Source of the DNA: Chitinophagales bacterium
Lineage (GTDB): Bacteria > Bacteroidota > Bacteroidia > Chitinophagales > LD1
Direction of reading: 5' to 3'
DNA length: 64,000 nucleotides
NCBI GenBank assembly: GCA_016786765.1
Contig: JAEUUZ010000004.1
Location: forward strand, 147,300 to 211,299
A program made the translations under genes and the position numbers. Below, in pieces: positions 57,063 to 64,000 of this stretch. Position 1 is the first letter of the stretch. Every line of letters begins with the position of its first letter. The notes under the pieces are model-generated. The model made no database searches and was not told where the DNA came from. It worked only from the letters and a program-made list of their open reading frames with translations.

Positions 57063-57809
57063 TTAATCGCGCATGCTTTTCCCGGTTAAATGCAGAAATA
57101 ATTCTTCTATGTCTTTACAGTTGGTGTTTTGTTGCAATAGTTCTTCGCGTGTGCCTTCTGCTATCAATTTACCTTCGTCAATAATGCCGAAACGCGTACA
57201 TAATTTTTCAGCTTCTTCCATCAAGTGAGAAGAATACAAAATCGTCATTCCCTTATGGTTTAAACCTTTCAGAATGTCGATGATTAAATTGCGCGAGTGT
57301 ATATCTACACCTGCTGTAGGTTCATCGATGATGAGTAACTTAGGCTCATGTAATAATGCCGCAATGAGGTTTAATCTTCTTTTCATTCCTCCTGAGAATG
57401 AAGCTACCTGCTCGTTTAATTTGGATGTGAGCCCGAATGCTTCTACATAGTGCGCAATGGTTTCACGCAATTTTTTTCCGCGTAAACCATACATGTTGCC
57501 AAAGTACGTCAAATTTTCTGCAGCAGTAAGGGTAGGGAAAAGGGCAATTTCTTGAGGCGCAACACCAATGAGTGAGCGAATGGTAGCGCTTTTATTCTTT
57601 GCATCGAAACCCAAAACGTTGATTTCGCCTGAGCTGTAGGGGGTGAGTCCGCAAATCATCATCACTGAAGTAGATTTTCCGGCACCGTTTGGTCCCAGTA
57701 AACCATAGATTTCACCTTCGTTAACTTGCAATGAAAGTCCTTGTACCGCAGGCTGTTTAGCTCCGGTATAGGTCTTCACTACTTTATTTAACGCAATGGC
57801 TATGCTCAT
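57063..57809 (-). CDS. ABC transporter ATP-binding protein (ABC-2 exporter)
   Basis: 248 residues from the ATG at 57809, chosen because it overlaps the BtrH-gene stop as ATGA. Walker A is GPNGAGKST at 39-47, the signature is SFSGGMKRRLNLIAA, and Walker B reads LLIIDEPTAGVD, all intact. Together with the permease it forms a drug/lipid-type exporter. The position directly between the acyltransferase and permease genes ties export to the pathway. Confidence 0.93.
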   Translation of the reverse strand: MSIAIALNKVVKTYTGAKQPAVQGLSLQVNEGEIYGLLGPNGAGKSTSVMMICGLTPYSSGEINVLGFDAKNKSATIRSLIGVAPQEIALFPTLTAAENLTYFGNMYGLRGKKLRETIAHYVEAFGLTSKLNEQVASFSGGMKRRLNLIAALLHEPKLLIIDEPTAGVDIHSRNLIIDILKGLNHKGMTILYSSHLMEEAEKLCTRFGIIDEGKLIAEGTREELLQQNTNCKDIEELFLHLTGKSMRD

Positions 57810-58816
57810 AATCTTGCCTTCGCCCAAAGGAATAATTGATCAAAAAGTACTTGTTCTTTTTTGCCGATTTCATAAAGCATATCAGCAAGTTGATCGAAGG
57901 TAACTGTGTCCGATTTTCTGTTTTTACATACGCGACTTGCTTCATAAGCAAAAGCTCGCCATAGATCGCCAATAGCTGTCAATTCTTTCGACATATTGAA
58001 CAATTCTTCGTCCTTTAATATAACACTTGCTTTATCCAAGAAAGCGGCATAAATAAAGCGAAATCCGGCTCCACCGGTGCCAATTTCTTCTTGCATGCGC
58101 ACTACATTGCCTAACCATAAAACCGATTTTCTCGGACCTAGTTTCTTTGGCCAATTGCGCATACGATTCGCTAAATATTTAATTCCATTCGCCCCCAAAA
58201 TAGGCATTGGCGTTTTCGCCATAAAGAAGGCCACATGTTTAATGGCTTTAATCATAGCTTTATTTAAATCATACGATTTTGGGAACACCACCGGATAGTA
58301 TAATTTTCCTTTTGGTTCTGGTATGCCCTTCGCGAAACGCGCACGCTGTAAGTCTTCCGGCAAAATTTCAGTAACACCTTCCAATGTGGGGTCACTCACT
58401 AAATACTTGCCATTTTCTTTGCCGTACACAATAATGTTATGCGCATTAAAATGAAAACGATAGGCATCGGGTAAATACGTTAAATAGAAAACAGAAGTAA
58501 GCATACCCACCGGAATCCCTTGTTCCAACAGGGCATCCAGCGCTTCCATTCCTTTTTGTTCGTTGCTGAAGGTTTGGCTTTTTACTTTAATACCTAAACT
58601 ATTCGCGAAGCGTTTGAAAATATAGCTAGGCATAGTTCGGAACGATGTAACAGGAATACCGCCCATTTTCAGAAAAGGAAAATAGGAGAAAAATAATCCT
58701 GCGCCAATCCCAAATACCATAGGTTCATCAAATTCCATTCCGTGAAAACGCAACAAGTTGGATACTACTCCATTCTCGCAATGCGCAGACTGTCTATGTT
58801 CGAAAGGAATTTTCAT
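57806..58816 (-). CDS. BtrH N-terminal domain acyltransferase
   Basis: 336 residues. The N-terminal ~145 residues have the papain-like fold of BtrH, which moves an acyl group from an ACP to an amino or hydroxyl acceptor in butirosin synthesis. A candidate triad is Cys13 (QSAHCENGVVSN), His126 (FHFNAHNIIVYG) and Asp142 (LVSDPT). The C-terminal ~190 residues are helical (DUF4872-like). No membrane segment. It overlaps the downstream ABC ATPase and the upstream unknown gene by 4 nt each, implying a tight operon. BtrH-like genes are also found in flexirubin-type pigment loci, where they may attach the chain to its partner. Confidence 0.88.
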   Translation of the reverse strand: MKIPFEHRQSAHCENGVVSNLLRFHGMEFDEPMVFGIGAGLFFSYFPFLKMGGIPVTSFRTMPSYIFKRFANSLGIKVKSQTFSNEQKGMEALDALLEQGIPVGMLTSVFYLTYLPDAYRFHFNAHNIIVYGKENGKYLVSDPTLEGVTEILPEDLQRARFAKGIPEPKGKLYYPVVFPKSYDLNKAMIKAIKHVAFFMAKTPMPILGANGIKYLANRMRNWPKKLGPRKSVLWLGNVVRMQEEIGTGGAGFRFIYAAFLDKASVILKDEELFNMSKELTAIGDLWRAFAYEASRVCKNRKSDTVTFDQLADMLYEIGKKEQVLFDQLFLWAKARL

Positions 58817-59256
58817 GCGTTATTATTTTCAGTAGCGCCCGTTCTCGGATCTTTGAATTTTGTGATATCCGTCAATTCTTCACGCGTGATGCGAAATGCA
58901 AAAGCGTATTTATCTAGTGTTTTTGAACTCAAACGTTTGAAGAAAAAAGGTTTGGTGTGTAGCCAAACAATAAAACTCAATGTGCCTACATAACCTGCTA
59001 TAATTTCGTAGGTCATGATGTTCTGTTCTTTGTAGAACAAAACCGGACTAGCATCGCCTTTCAATACTTTTTCTCGTGCGTATTCAATATTTTCGTGTAC
59101 TACATCCCAAGCTTGGCGCATCACCACCGTTTCTGCCTCCCAGCCAATGCTGTTCAACTTTTCGTAGTGCCCTTTTTCATCGGTGGCATAGTAGAGTTTG
59201 GCTAATTTTCCTTCGTTGAGGTTATCGGTGTCTTGCGGTACTTCTTCTTTTTTCAT
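58813..59256 (-). CDS. Protein of unknown function in the biosynthetic locus
   Basis: 147 residues. I do not recognise a family. The first ~75 residues are charged and probably helical (LAKLYYATDEKGHYEKLNSI, WDVVHENIEYAREKVLKGD). A hydrophobic segment at about 85-103 (MTYEIIAGYVGTLSFIVWLH) could be a membrane helix or buried core. The C-terminus is basic and then acidic. No signal peptide, lipobox or metal motif. Tight 4-nt overlap with the BtrH gene and a 46-nt gap to the KAS III gene place it firmly in the operon, so a role in the pathway is likely. It might bind the acyltransferase or the product. Confidence 0.8.
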   Translation of the reverse strand: MKKEEVPQDTDNLNEGKLAKLYYATDEKGHYEKLNSIGWEAETVVMRQAWDVVHENIEYAREKVLKGDASPVLFYKEQNIMTYEIIAGYVGTLSFIVWLHTKPFFFKRLSSKTLDKYAFAFRITREELTDITKFKDPRTGATENNNA

Positions 59257-59302
59257 GGTAGGATATACATTTGATTCCTCTCAAGGAATGCAGAAGTTAT
59301 AG

Positions 59303-60442
59303 TTAGACTACAGTATAAAGAATATAAGCAAAATTGAATCGGGCACTTTCCGGCACCATCATCAAAATTTTATCTCCGGCTTTCAACCGCCCTGAGCCCA
59401 TCAATTCTTCCAACATCACAAATGGTGCTGCAACGCCTATGTTTCCTACTTTTGCCAAGTTAGTAAACCATTTTTCTGCAGGAATGGCTAAGCCAATTTC
59501 ACGCAACTCTTCCTCAATTTTAGGAGCGAAGAAATACGAAGAAAGGTGAGGTAAGAAATAATTTACAGACGAAACATCGAAATCGCGTTTCGCCACAATG
59601 TCCTTCAATAATTTACCCCCAAACTTCACAATGTTATTGCCCAACAGGCGAGTATCTTGTTTGATTGCAAATACAGAATCGGAAGCCCAACGATGTTGAT
59701 CGATAGACGCCCATCCTGTTATGGTGTGATCTGGGTTTTGCAAAGCTCCGGCAAACATACAGGTTGGCAATTCGTTGGCATAAGAACGTTGATCAATCCA
59801 TTCTATTCTTAATGATAGTCCGTTTTTATTGGGTTCTGATTCCAACAATGCAGCCCCTGCGCCATCCGATAACATGAAACGCAAGAAATCTTTTTCGAAG
59901 GCCAATATTGGTTCAGTTTCTAAACGGTCGATTTTCTCGGCTTCTTCTTGAAAATATTTCGACACCATCCAGTGCGACATGCGTTCAGAGCCCACACAAA
60001 CAGCGTTATCTGTGAAACCGCCTTGAATGGACATGAAGCTGTATTTCAACGATTGAATGATGTTGCAACATGCCCCTGAAGTAGCTACAATCTCGGTTGG
60101 AGCGGCTTTTAGTTCGCCTTGAACCATGGAAGTGTGCGAAGGTAAAATCTGATCCGGTGAAGATGTTCCGCAAGCTAAAAGCTGAATATCTTCTGCCTTG
60201 AAGCGTTCATCGGTAAGATTCAAAATAGCCTCTTTGGCTAATTGTGCGTTAGTATGTGTTGAATTGCCTTGTCTATCGATAGCGTAATAACGCGTTTTGA
60301 TTTGGTTGCTGCGTAAAATAATTGACTTTGCACGCGATGCTTTCCCATTGATTTTACCCAATATATCCTCTATCTCTTCGTTGGCTATAGGCTCATTCGG
60401 AAGAAATTTAGCTAATCTGGTAATATATACACTTCGGCTCAT
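59303..60442 (-). CDS. KAS III-like (FabH/thiolase-fold) beta-ketoacyl synthase
   Basis: 379 residues. The thiolase fold shows the nucleophile region EIVATSGACCNIIQSLKY with Cys125/Cys126, a His in NYFLPHLSSYFF and an Asn in KVGNIGVAAPFV; the Cys-His-Asn triad of FabH-type enzymes is therefore present. It is longer than FabH and ends in LMMVPESARFNFAYIL. Such enzymes start chains by condensing an acyl-CoA or acyl-ACP with malonyl-ACP, or make an ester or C-C bond at the end. First gene of the first block, ahead of the unknown protein and the BtrH gene. Confidence 0.9.
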   Translation of the reverse strand: MSRSVYITRLAKFLPNEPIANEEIEDILGKINGKASRAKSIILRSNQIKTRYYAIDRQGNSTHTNAQLAKEAILNLTDERFKAEDIQLLACGTSSPDQILPSHTSMVQGELKAAPTEIVATSGACCNIIQSLKYSFMSIQGGFTDNAVCVGSERMSHWMVSKYFQEEAEKIDRLETEPILAFEKDFLRFMLSDGAGAALLESEPNKNGLSLRIEWIDQRSYANELPTCMFAGALQNPDHTITGWASIDQHRWASDSVFAIKQDTRLLGNNIVKFGGKLLKDIVAKRDFDVSSVNYFLPHLSSYFFAPKIEEELREIGLAIPAEKWFTNLAKVGNIGVAAPFVMLEELMGSGRLKAGDKILMMVPESARFNFAYILYTVV

Positions 60443-60470
60443 GTTTACTCTCTAGTTTTCAAAGGTGGTG

Positions 60471-60478
60471 CAAAGAAA
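60471..60478 (-). promoter_or_regulatory. Putative promoter of the KAS III block
   Basis: On the minus strand TTTCTTTG, followed by CACC, is one base from TAnnTTTG. It lies about 28 nt before the KAS III ATG and resembles the element before the ACP gene, so the two blocks may be co-regulated. Confidence 0.35.
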
Positions 60479-60641
60479 TAAAAAAATGTCAGAATTATTG
60501 CGTCTGCCCCTCTACACTCTCGCGGAAAGAAACAACTGATTTTATAAAATGTTCTGTTTCTGATAATTTAGCATTTAAGCTGGAAATAAATCCCGAACAT
60601 TGTTATGGAGTCTAATTCCGTTTATCTCGAAACAAATGCAC

Positions 60642-61544
60642 ATGAAGAAGCTCTTTCTGTTGTTTTTTATCCCTTTTATTAGTCCGGTATTCGGACAAGA
60701 AACCTTTACGGCCGGGTATAGAGCTGATACTATTCTTGTAGATGGGAAAGCCGATGAATGGTCCGTTCCGTTTCGATTTAGCGATTATACCAGCCGAATC
60801 GTTTATAATATCAAGAACGATGAACAAAATTTATATTTCTGTTTTAAGACCGATAATCGAATGACGGTCATGAAAATGCTTCGTTTAGGGTTTGACATTA
60901 ATATAGATACCACCGGAAAAAAGAAGAAGGACTGGCATTTGCAGTTTCCTATGCGGAATGCTCCTGAACATAAATCCGAAGAAGCGCGAAGTGAAATGCG
61001 CGGCAGTGATTTTCGTCAAATGCAGCTACACATGAAATCGGAAGTGAATGCTTTGTTGGTTGAAGGTTTTGTGGGCTTGCCGAATCAGGTGTTGCCATTA
61101 GCCAATACAAATGATATAAAAGCGGCTGTTGATTTTGATAAGGAAAATGCTTTTATCGTGGAGTTAGCTATTCCCTTGAAATACATACAAATAGGCTTTG
61201 CTTCTTCCAAAAAACCATGGACGATAACCTTGAAAATGAACGCACCAACGGCTCCTATTTCTACCCTTGGTGGTAATGGCGGAATGGGAAATACCGATCG
61301 GAAAGGTGGACTTAACCCAAATTCCATAAATGGAATGAATAACGGAATGGGCAATGGAATGGGTAATGCCGGTATGAATAATGGTCCCGGAGCGAGCGCA
61401 ATGCAAAACCCGGATATGCAACAAGCAGGGTCCAATGGCAATAACGAGTTTGACGAACAAGAGGCACAGCTTCAAGGTATTCGAGATGCTTCATTTTATG
61501 TAAGTTCTGAGTGGCGCTTCAAATTGGTATTAGGTTCGAAGTAG
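60642..61544 (+). CDS. Secreted protein with CBM9-like domain and Gly/Met/Asn-rich region
   Basis: 300 residues from the ATG at 60642, chosen for the signal peptide MKKLFLLFFIPFISPVFGQ; a TTG 42 nt upstream is in frame but unlikely. Residues about 20-195 look like a CBM9/DOMON-type sandwich (DTILVDGKADEWSVPFRFSD, NLYFCFKTDNRM). Residues about 210-265 are strikingly rich in Gly, Met and Asn, with near-repeats of NGMNNGMGNGMGN and an AMQNPDMQQ part. The end (DASFYVSSEWRFKLVLGS) returns to beta structure. The low-complexity part may bind metal or be a flexible linker. Function unknown. Confidence 0.8.
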   Translation: MKKLFLLFFIPFISPVFGQETFTAGYRADTILVDGKADEWSVPFRFSDYTSRIVYNIKNDEQNLYFCFKTDNRMTVMKMLRLGFDINIDTTGKKKKDWHLQFPMRNAPEHKSEEARSEMRGSDFRQMQLHMKSEVNALLVEGFVGLPNQVLPLANTNDIKAAVDFDKENAFIVELAIPLKYIQIGFASSKKPWTITLKMNAPTAPISTLGGNGGMGNTDRKGGLNPNSINGMNNGMGNGMGNAGMNNGPGASAMQNPDMQQAGSNGNNEFDEQEAQLQGIRDASFYVSSEWRFKLVLGSK

Positions 61545-61637
61545 AAAAAGGTGGATGTAGATGAAAGGTGTATAAGTTCTAAGTGGTAATTCCCGCGTTT
61601 TTTTCAACGAAAAGTATATTTACAAAAAATCTGTCCA

Positions 61638-62546
61638 TTGGAAATCAAAAAATTCGCTGCTATTGACATTGGATCCAACTCTATTCGTTTGCTGATTGAG
61701 CACGTGATGGAAACGGATAAAGAAGTGATGTTCAAAAAGAACTCCTTGATTCGCGTACCTGTTCGTTTAGGTGAAGATGCATTTGGCGAACACAAAATTC
61801 CTGAAAAAACAGTTAAGCGTTTAGTAGATGCCATGCATGGCTTTCGCTATTTAATGAAAGTAAATGATGTGCTACATTATAAAGGTGGCGCTACTTCTGC
61901 CATGCGTGAAGCCAAGAATGGAGATGCCATTGTTAAGCGTATTGAAAAAGAAACGGGCATTAAAATTCAAGTGATATCGGGGTCAAATGAAGCGCGAATG
62001 ATTTTTGCCAGTCAGCAGATTTTCGCCTCAAAACTGAAAGACAATTGTTTGTTTGTAGATGTTGGCGGAGGGAGCACTGAAATTACTGTTTTTTCGAAAG
62101 GGGAAGTGGTAACGGCTAAGTCGTTCGACATTGGTACATTGCGTATTCTCAACGATTTAGTAACCAAAGATGCATGGAAAGAAATGCGCGATTGGTTGAA
62201 GAAAAGTATTGGTAAATTCCCTCATTTTTCGGTTGTAGGATCGGGTGGTAACATTAATCGAATTGCAAAGTTAGCACAATTGAAACAAGGGAAAGCCATG
62301 CCTGTAGAGACTTTAGCTGAAATTATTGCGCAAATCAAGCCTTACTCGTTGGAAGATCGAATGAAGATATTTGATTTAAATCCCGATCGTGCGGATGTTA
62401 TTGTACCGGCCGGAGATATATTTCTTACCATCATGAAATTATGCGGAGCAACTAAAATCTTTATTCCTAAAATCGGATTATCCGATGGAATGGTGCGGGA
62501 AGTGTATGCCGAATATAAATTAGGTATGCGATCTACCTTTGAATAA
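61638..62546 (+). CDS. Ppx/GppA phosphatase family protein
   Basis: 302 residues, starting at TTG; no ATG exists upstream in frame near the domain start, and the next ATG would delete the first phosphate loop. The actin-like ATPase fold is shown by AAIDIGSNSIRLLIEHV (about 7-23), GGATSAMREAKNG, LFVDVGGGSTEITVFSKG (about 138-155) and VVGSGGNINRIAKL. Family members split polyphosphate to phosphate or hydrolyse pppGpp to ppGpp. This short form, lacking the C-terminal HD domain, is common in Bacteroidota; the preferred substrate cannot be read from it. Confidence 0.92.
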   Translation: MEIKKFAAIDIGSNSIRLLIEHVMETDKEVMFKKNSLIRVPVRLGEDAFGEHKIPEKTVKRLVDAMHGFRYLMKVNDVLHYKGGATSAMREAKNGDAIVKRIEKETGIKIQVISGSNEARMIFASQQIFASKLKDNCLFVDVGGGSTEITVFSKGEVVTAKSFDIGTLRILNDLVTKDAWKEMRDWLKKSIGKFPHFSVVGSGGNINRIAKLAQLKQGKAMPVETLAEIIAQIKPYSLEDRMKIFDLNPDRADVIVPAGDIFLTIMKLCGATKIFIPKIGLSDGMVREVYAEYKLGMRSTFE

Positions 62547-62580
62547 GCTAAAATAAGATGAGCCTTTGGCTCCAAGATCT

Positions 62581-63456
62581 ATGAAAGTTACAGGGTTTAC
62601 CTTTATTCGAAATGCGATAAAATTCGACTATCCGGTAGTGGAGGCCATCACTTCTATTTTACCCATTTGTGACGATTTTGTTGTAGCCGTGGGGAATTCA
62701 GACGATGGAACATTAGCCCTGATTCAATCTATCCATCCTTCCAAAATCCGCATTGTGGAAACTATTTGGGATGATTCCAAACGCGAAGGAGGACGTGTAT
62801 TGGCACTGGAAACCGACAAAGCCTTTCAAGCTATTGGAAGCGATACAGATTGGTGTTTTTACGTGCAAGGCGATGAAGTGGTCCATGAAAAAGATCATGC
62901 GACTATTTTAACTGCTATGCAGCAATATAAAGACGACCCTAAAGTAGATGGACTACTCTTTAATTTTCTTTCGTTTTATGGTTCTTATGATTTTGTTGCC
63001 GACTCGTATGATTGGGTTCGAAGAGAAGTACGGATACTAAAAAACAACAAAGCATTCTATTCGTATGGAGATGCACTAGGATTTAGAAAATACAACAATG
63101 AAAAGCTTCGCGCCAAACCAATAAACGCCACTATATACCATTACGGATGGGTTCGTCCGCCCAAAACCATGCAAGAGAAGTTGGTGAATTTCCATAAGCT
63201 GTGGCATGACGACCAATGGATTGAGGAGAAAATTATGGTAAAAGAATCGGAATTCGATTATGGGGAAATAGAATGGTTAAGTGCCTTTAACGGTTCACAT
63301 CCTGCAGTAATGCAAGTAAGAATGGCGAACATTAACTGGGCCTTTGATTTTGATTTGTCGAAACGGAAAACAAAATTTAAATATCGCGTTAAGCGTTTAA
63401 TAGAAAAACTCACCGGAGTAGTTATCGGTGAGTTTCGCAATTATAAAGTAGTATGA
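62581..63456 (+). CDS. Glycosyltransferase family 2-like protein
   Basis: 291 residues from the ATG at 62581. The N-terminal GT-A fold begins KVTGFTFIRNAIKFDYPVVE, followed by DDFVVAVGNSDDGTLALIQS and a metal/nucleotide-sugar site around DTDWCFYVQGDEVVHEKD (a DxD-like position). The C-terminal part is charged (DFDLSKRKTKFKYRVKRLI) and may bind the membrane surface. It probably adds a sugar to an envelope glycan, with donor and acceptor unknown. It starts 34 nt after the Ppx/GppA gene and may share its transcript. A 10-bp inverted repeat inside its last codons may terminate the convergent gene. Confidence 0.85.
   Translation: MKVTGFTFIRNAIKFDYPVVEAITSILPICDDFVVAVGNSDDGTLALIQSIHPSKIRIVETIWDDSKREGGRVLALETDKAFQAIGSDTDWCFYVQGDEVVHEKDHATILTAMQQYKDDPKVDGLLFNFLSFYGSYDFVADSYDWVRREVRILKNNKAFYSYGDALGFRKYNNEKLRAKPINATIYHYGWVRPPKTMQEKLVNFHKLWHDDQWIEEKIMVKESEFDYGEIEWLSAFNGSHPAVMQVRMANINWAFDFDLSKRKTKFKYRVKRLIEKLTGVVIGEFRNYKVV
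63404..63435 (-). terminator. Candidate terminator inside the end of the glycosyltransferase gene
   Basis: AAACTCACCG (63406-63415) and CGGTGAGTTT (63426-63435) form a perfect 10-bp stem with a 10-nt loop. On the minus strand it is followed by TTCTATT. It would end the convergent T9SS gene, 30 nt past its stop. Confidence 0.6.
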
Positions 63457-63465
63457 AATTTTAGT

Positions 63466-63999
63466 TTATTCTTTCGAAAATTTCTTAGTGGCAATCAATT
63501 TATTGTTGCTGTATAATTTCACAAAATAAACGCCTTGATCAAGTGTTTCTGTATTGAGTTCTGCTTCATCGGCACTAGAAAGTTCAAGCGTCTTTGTCAT
63601 TAGCTTACTGCCAATTACGTTAAATAGTTCTATTCTTGCATTTTTTGCATCGGTAAGTCCCATAATTTTCAGTTGATCTTTTACAGGATTTGGATAGAAA
63701 CGTAAATTTTCAGTTTTGAAATCGTTTATAGCAGTATTGACACAATTAGCAGATGCCGTTACATCAAAGAGAAAAGTAATATATTGTAATGTGTTAGCGC
63801 TATCAGCAGTTTCCCAAGTTTTAAGTCTAACTTTTCCACTTCCGGGAACACAATAAGTGTTTAGGTCTATTTTGAAAATTCCGGTGGCATTTGCCCCTAA
63901 TGTATAGCTATGCGGTATAGTAAAGGCATCGCTACCCCAGCAATGCCCAGGGTCGCACACTTGAAAATTGCCCCACTCTTTAGGAATGGTCAACTCCGC
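63466..63999 (-). CDS. T9SS sorting-domain protein, 3' part (runs off the window)
   Basis: Only the last 177 codons lie in the window; the frame is open to the edge, so the start is beyond it. The last ~85 residues are a type-A T9SS sorting domain (LRFYPNPVKDQLKIMGLTDA, IELFNVIGSKLMTKTLELS, DQGVYFVKLYSNNKLIATKK). Before it is a beta-rich part with VPGSGKVRLKTWET that could be the end of a surface domain. The function of the protein is unknown. Confidence 0.85.
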   Translation of the reverse strand, partial: AELTIPKEWGNFQVCDPGHCWGSDAFTIPHSYTLGANATGIFKIDLNTYCVPGSGKVRLKTWETADSANTLQYITFLFDVTASANCVNTAINDFKTENLRFYPNPVKDQLKIMGLTDAKNARIELFNVIGSKLMTKTLELSSADEAELNTETLDQGVYFVKLYSNNKLIATKKFSKE

Positions 64000-64000
64000 C

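Noticed and set aside
47448..60442. Naming the locus a flexirubin or aryl-polyene cluster
   Set aside because: BtrH, ABC-2 and KS genes are shared with those clusters, but darA/darB, ammonia-lyase, aromatic ligase, ketoreductase and dehydratase genes are absent in the window.

Overview
The window looks like chromosome from an aerobic, heterotrophic member of the Bacteroidota. At least five encoded proteins end in a type IX secretion (T9SS) type-A sorting domain, and a PorP/SprF protein sits beside a PorE-like OmpA protein. There is a TonB receptor with a carboxypeptidase-D-like N-terminal domain, several starts are preceded by the Bacteroidota -7 promoter motif TAnnTTTG, and Shine-Dalgarno sites are mostly absent. 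No rRNA, tRNA, CRISPR array, transposase or phage gene was seen. Genus cannot be fixed from the sequence alone.

Layout. 0-7.5 kb: end of a GH5 endoglycoceramidase-like enzyme, a TonB-dependent receptor, a T9SS-exported alpha/beta hydrolase and a T9SS DUF4397 protein. 7.7-21.3 kb: housekeeping (pyruvate dehydrogenase E1 alpha with a TPR membrane protein, recF, a DciA/DUF721 gene, a LysM-TPR envelope protein, two RNA methyltransferases, a thioredoxin-fold envelope protein, a helix-hairpin-helix protein and CTP synthase). 21.5-30.9 kb: a T9SS beta-propeller protein, an M3 oligopeptidase, an AraC-type regulator, the PorE/PorP pair and an Lgt-type transferase. 31-38.8 kb: glycine decarboxylase, two small secreted proteins, then a plus-strand operon of a peptide-binding lipoprotein, a uridine phosphorylase and a two-TM potassium channel.

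38.9-46.4 kb is a minus-strand catabolic operon: acyl-CoA carboxylase beta and alpha (methylcrotonyl-CoA type), enoyl-CoA hydratase, a beta-keto acid cleavage enzyme (BKACE), a PECR-like SDR and an acyl-CoA dehydrogenase. This fits leucine/isovalerate breakdown, with BKACE standing where an HMG-CoA lyase would be expected. A hairpin terminator closes it at 38.85 kb. Imperfect AT-rich repeats and a REP-like hairpin lie at its upstream end.

47.4-60.4 kb is the most unusual region: a compact type II polyketide/fatty-acid-like biosynthetic locus in two minus-strand blocks. Block 1 (transcribed first) has a KAS III-like starter synthase, an unknown protein, a BtrH-type acyl-ACP acyltransferase and a two-gene ABC-2 exporter. 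Block 2 has an ACP, an active KS, a KS homologue that has lost all three catalytic residues (a chain-length-factor analogue), a flavoprotein with the flavin-halogenase WxWxIP motif, and a DUF1702 protein of the kind known beside enediyne PKSs. A plus-strand T9SS propeller gene splits the blocks. No ketoreductase, dehydratase, thioesterase or aromatic-precursor gene is present, so it is not a standard aryl-polyene or flexirubin cluster. My best reading is a lipid-like or polyene product that is oxidised or possibly halogenated, transferred to an acceptor by the BtrH protein and exported.

60.6-64 kb: a secreted protein with a Gly/Met/Asn-rich tail, a Ppx/GppA phosphatase starting at TTG, a glycosyltransferase and the 3' part of another T9SS cargo gene.
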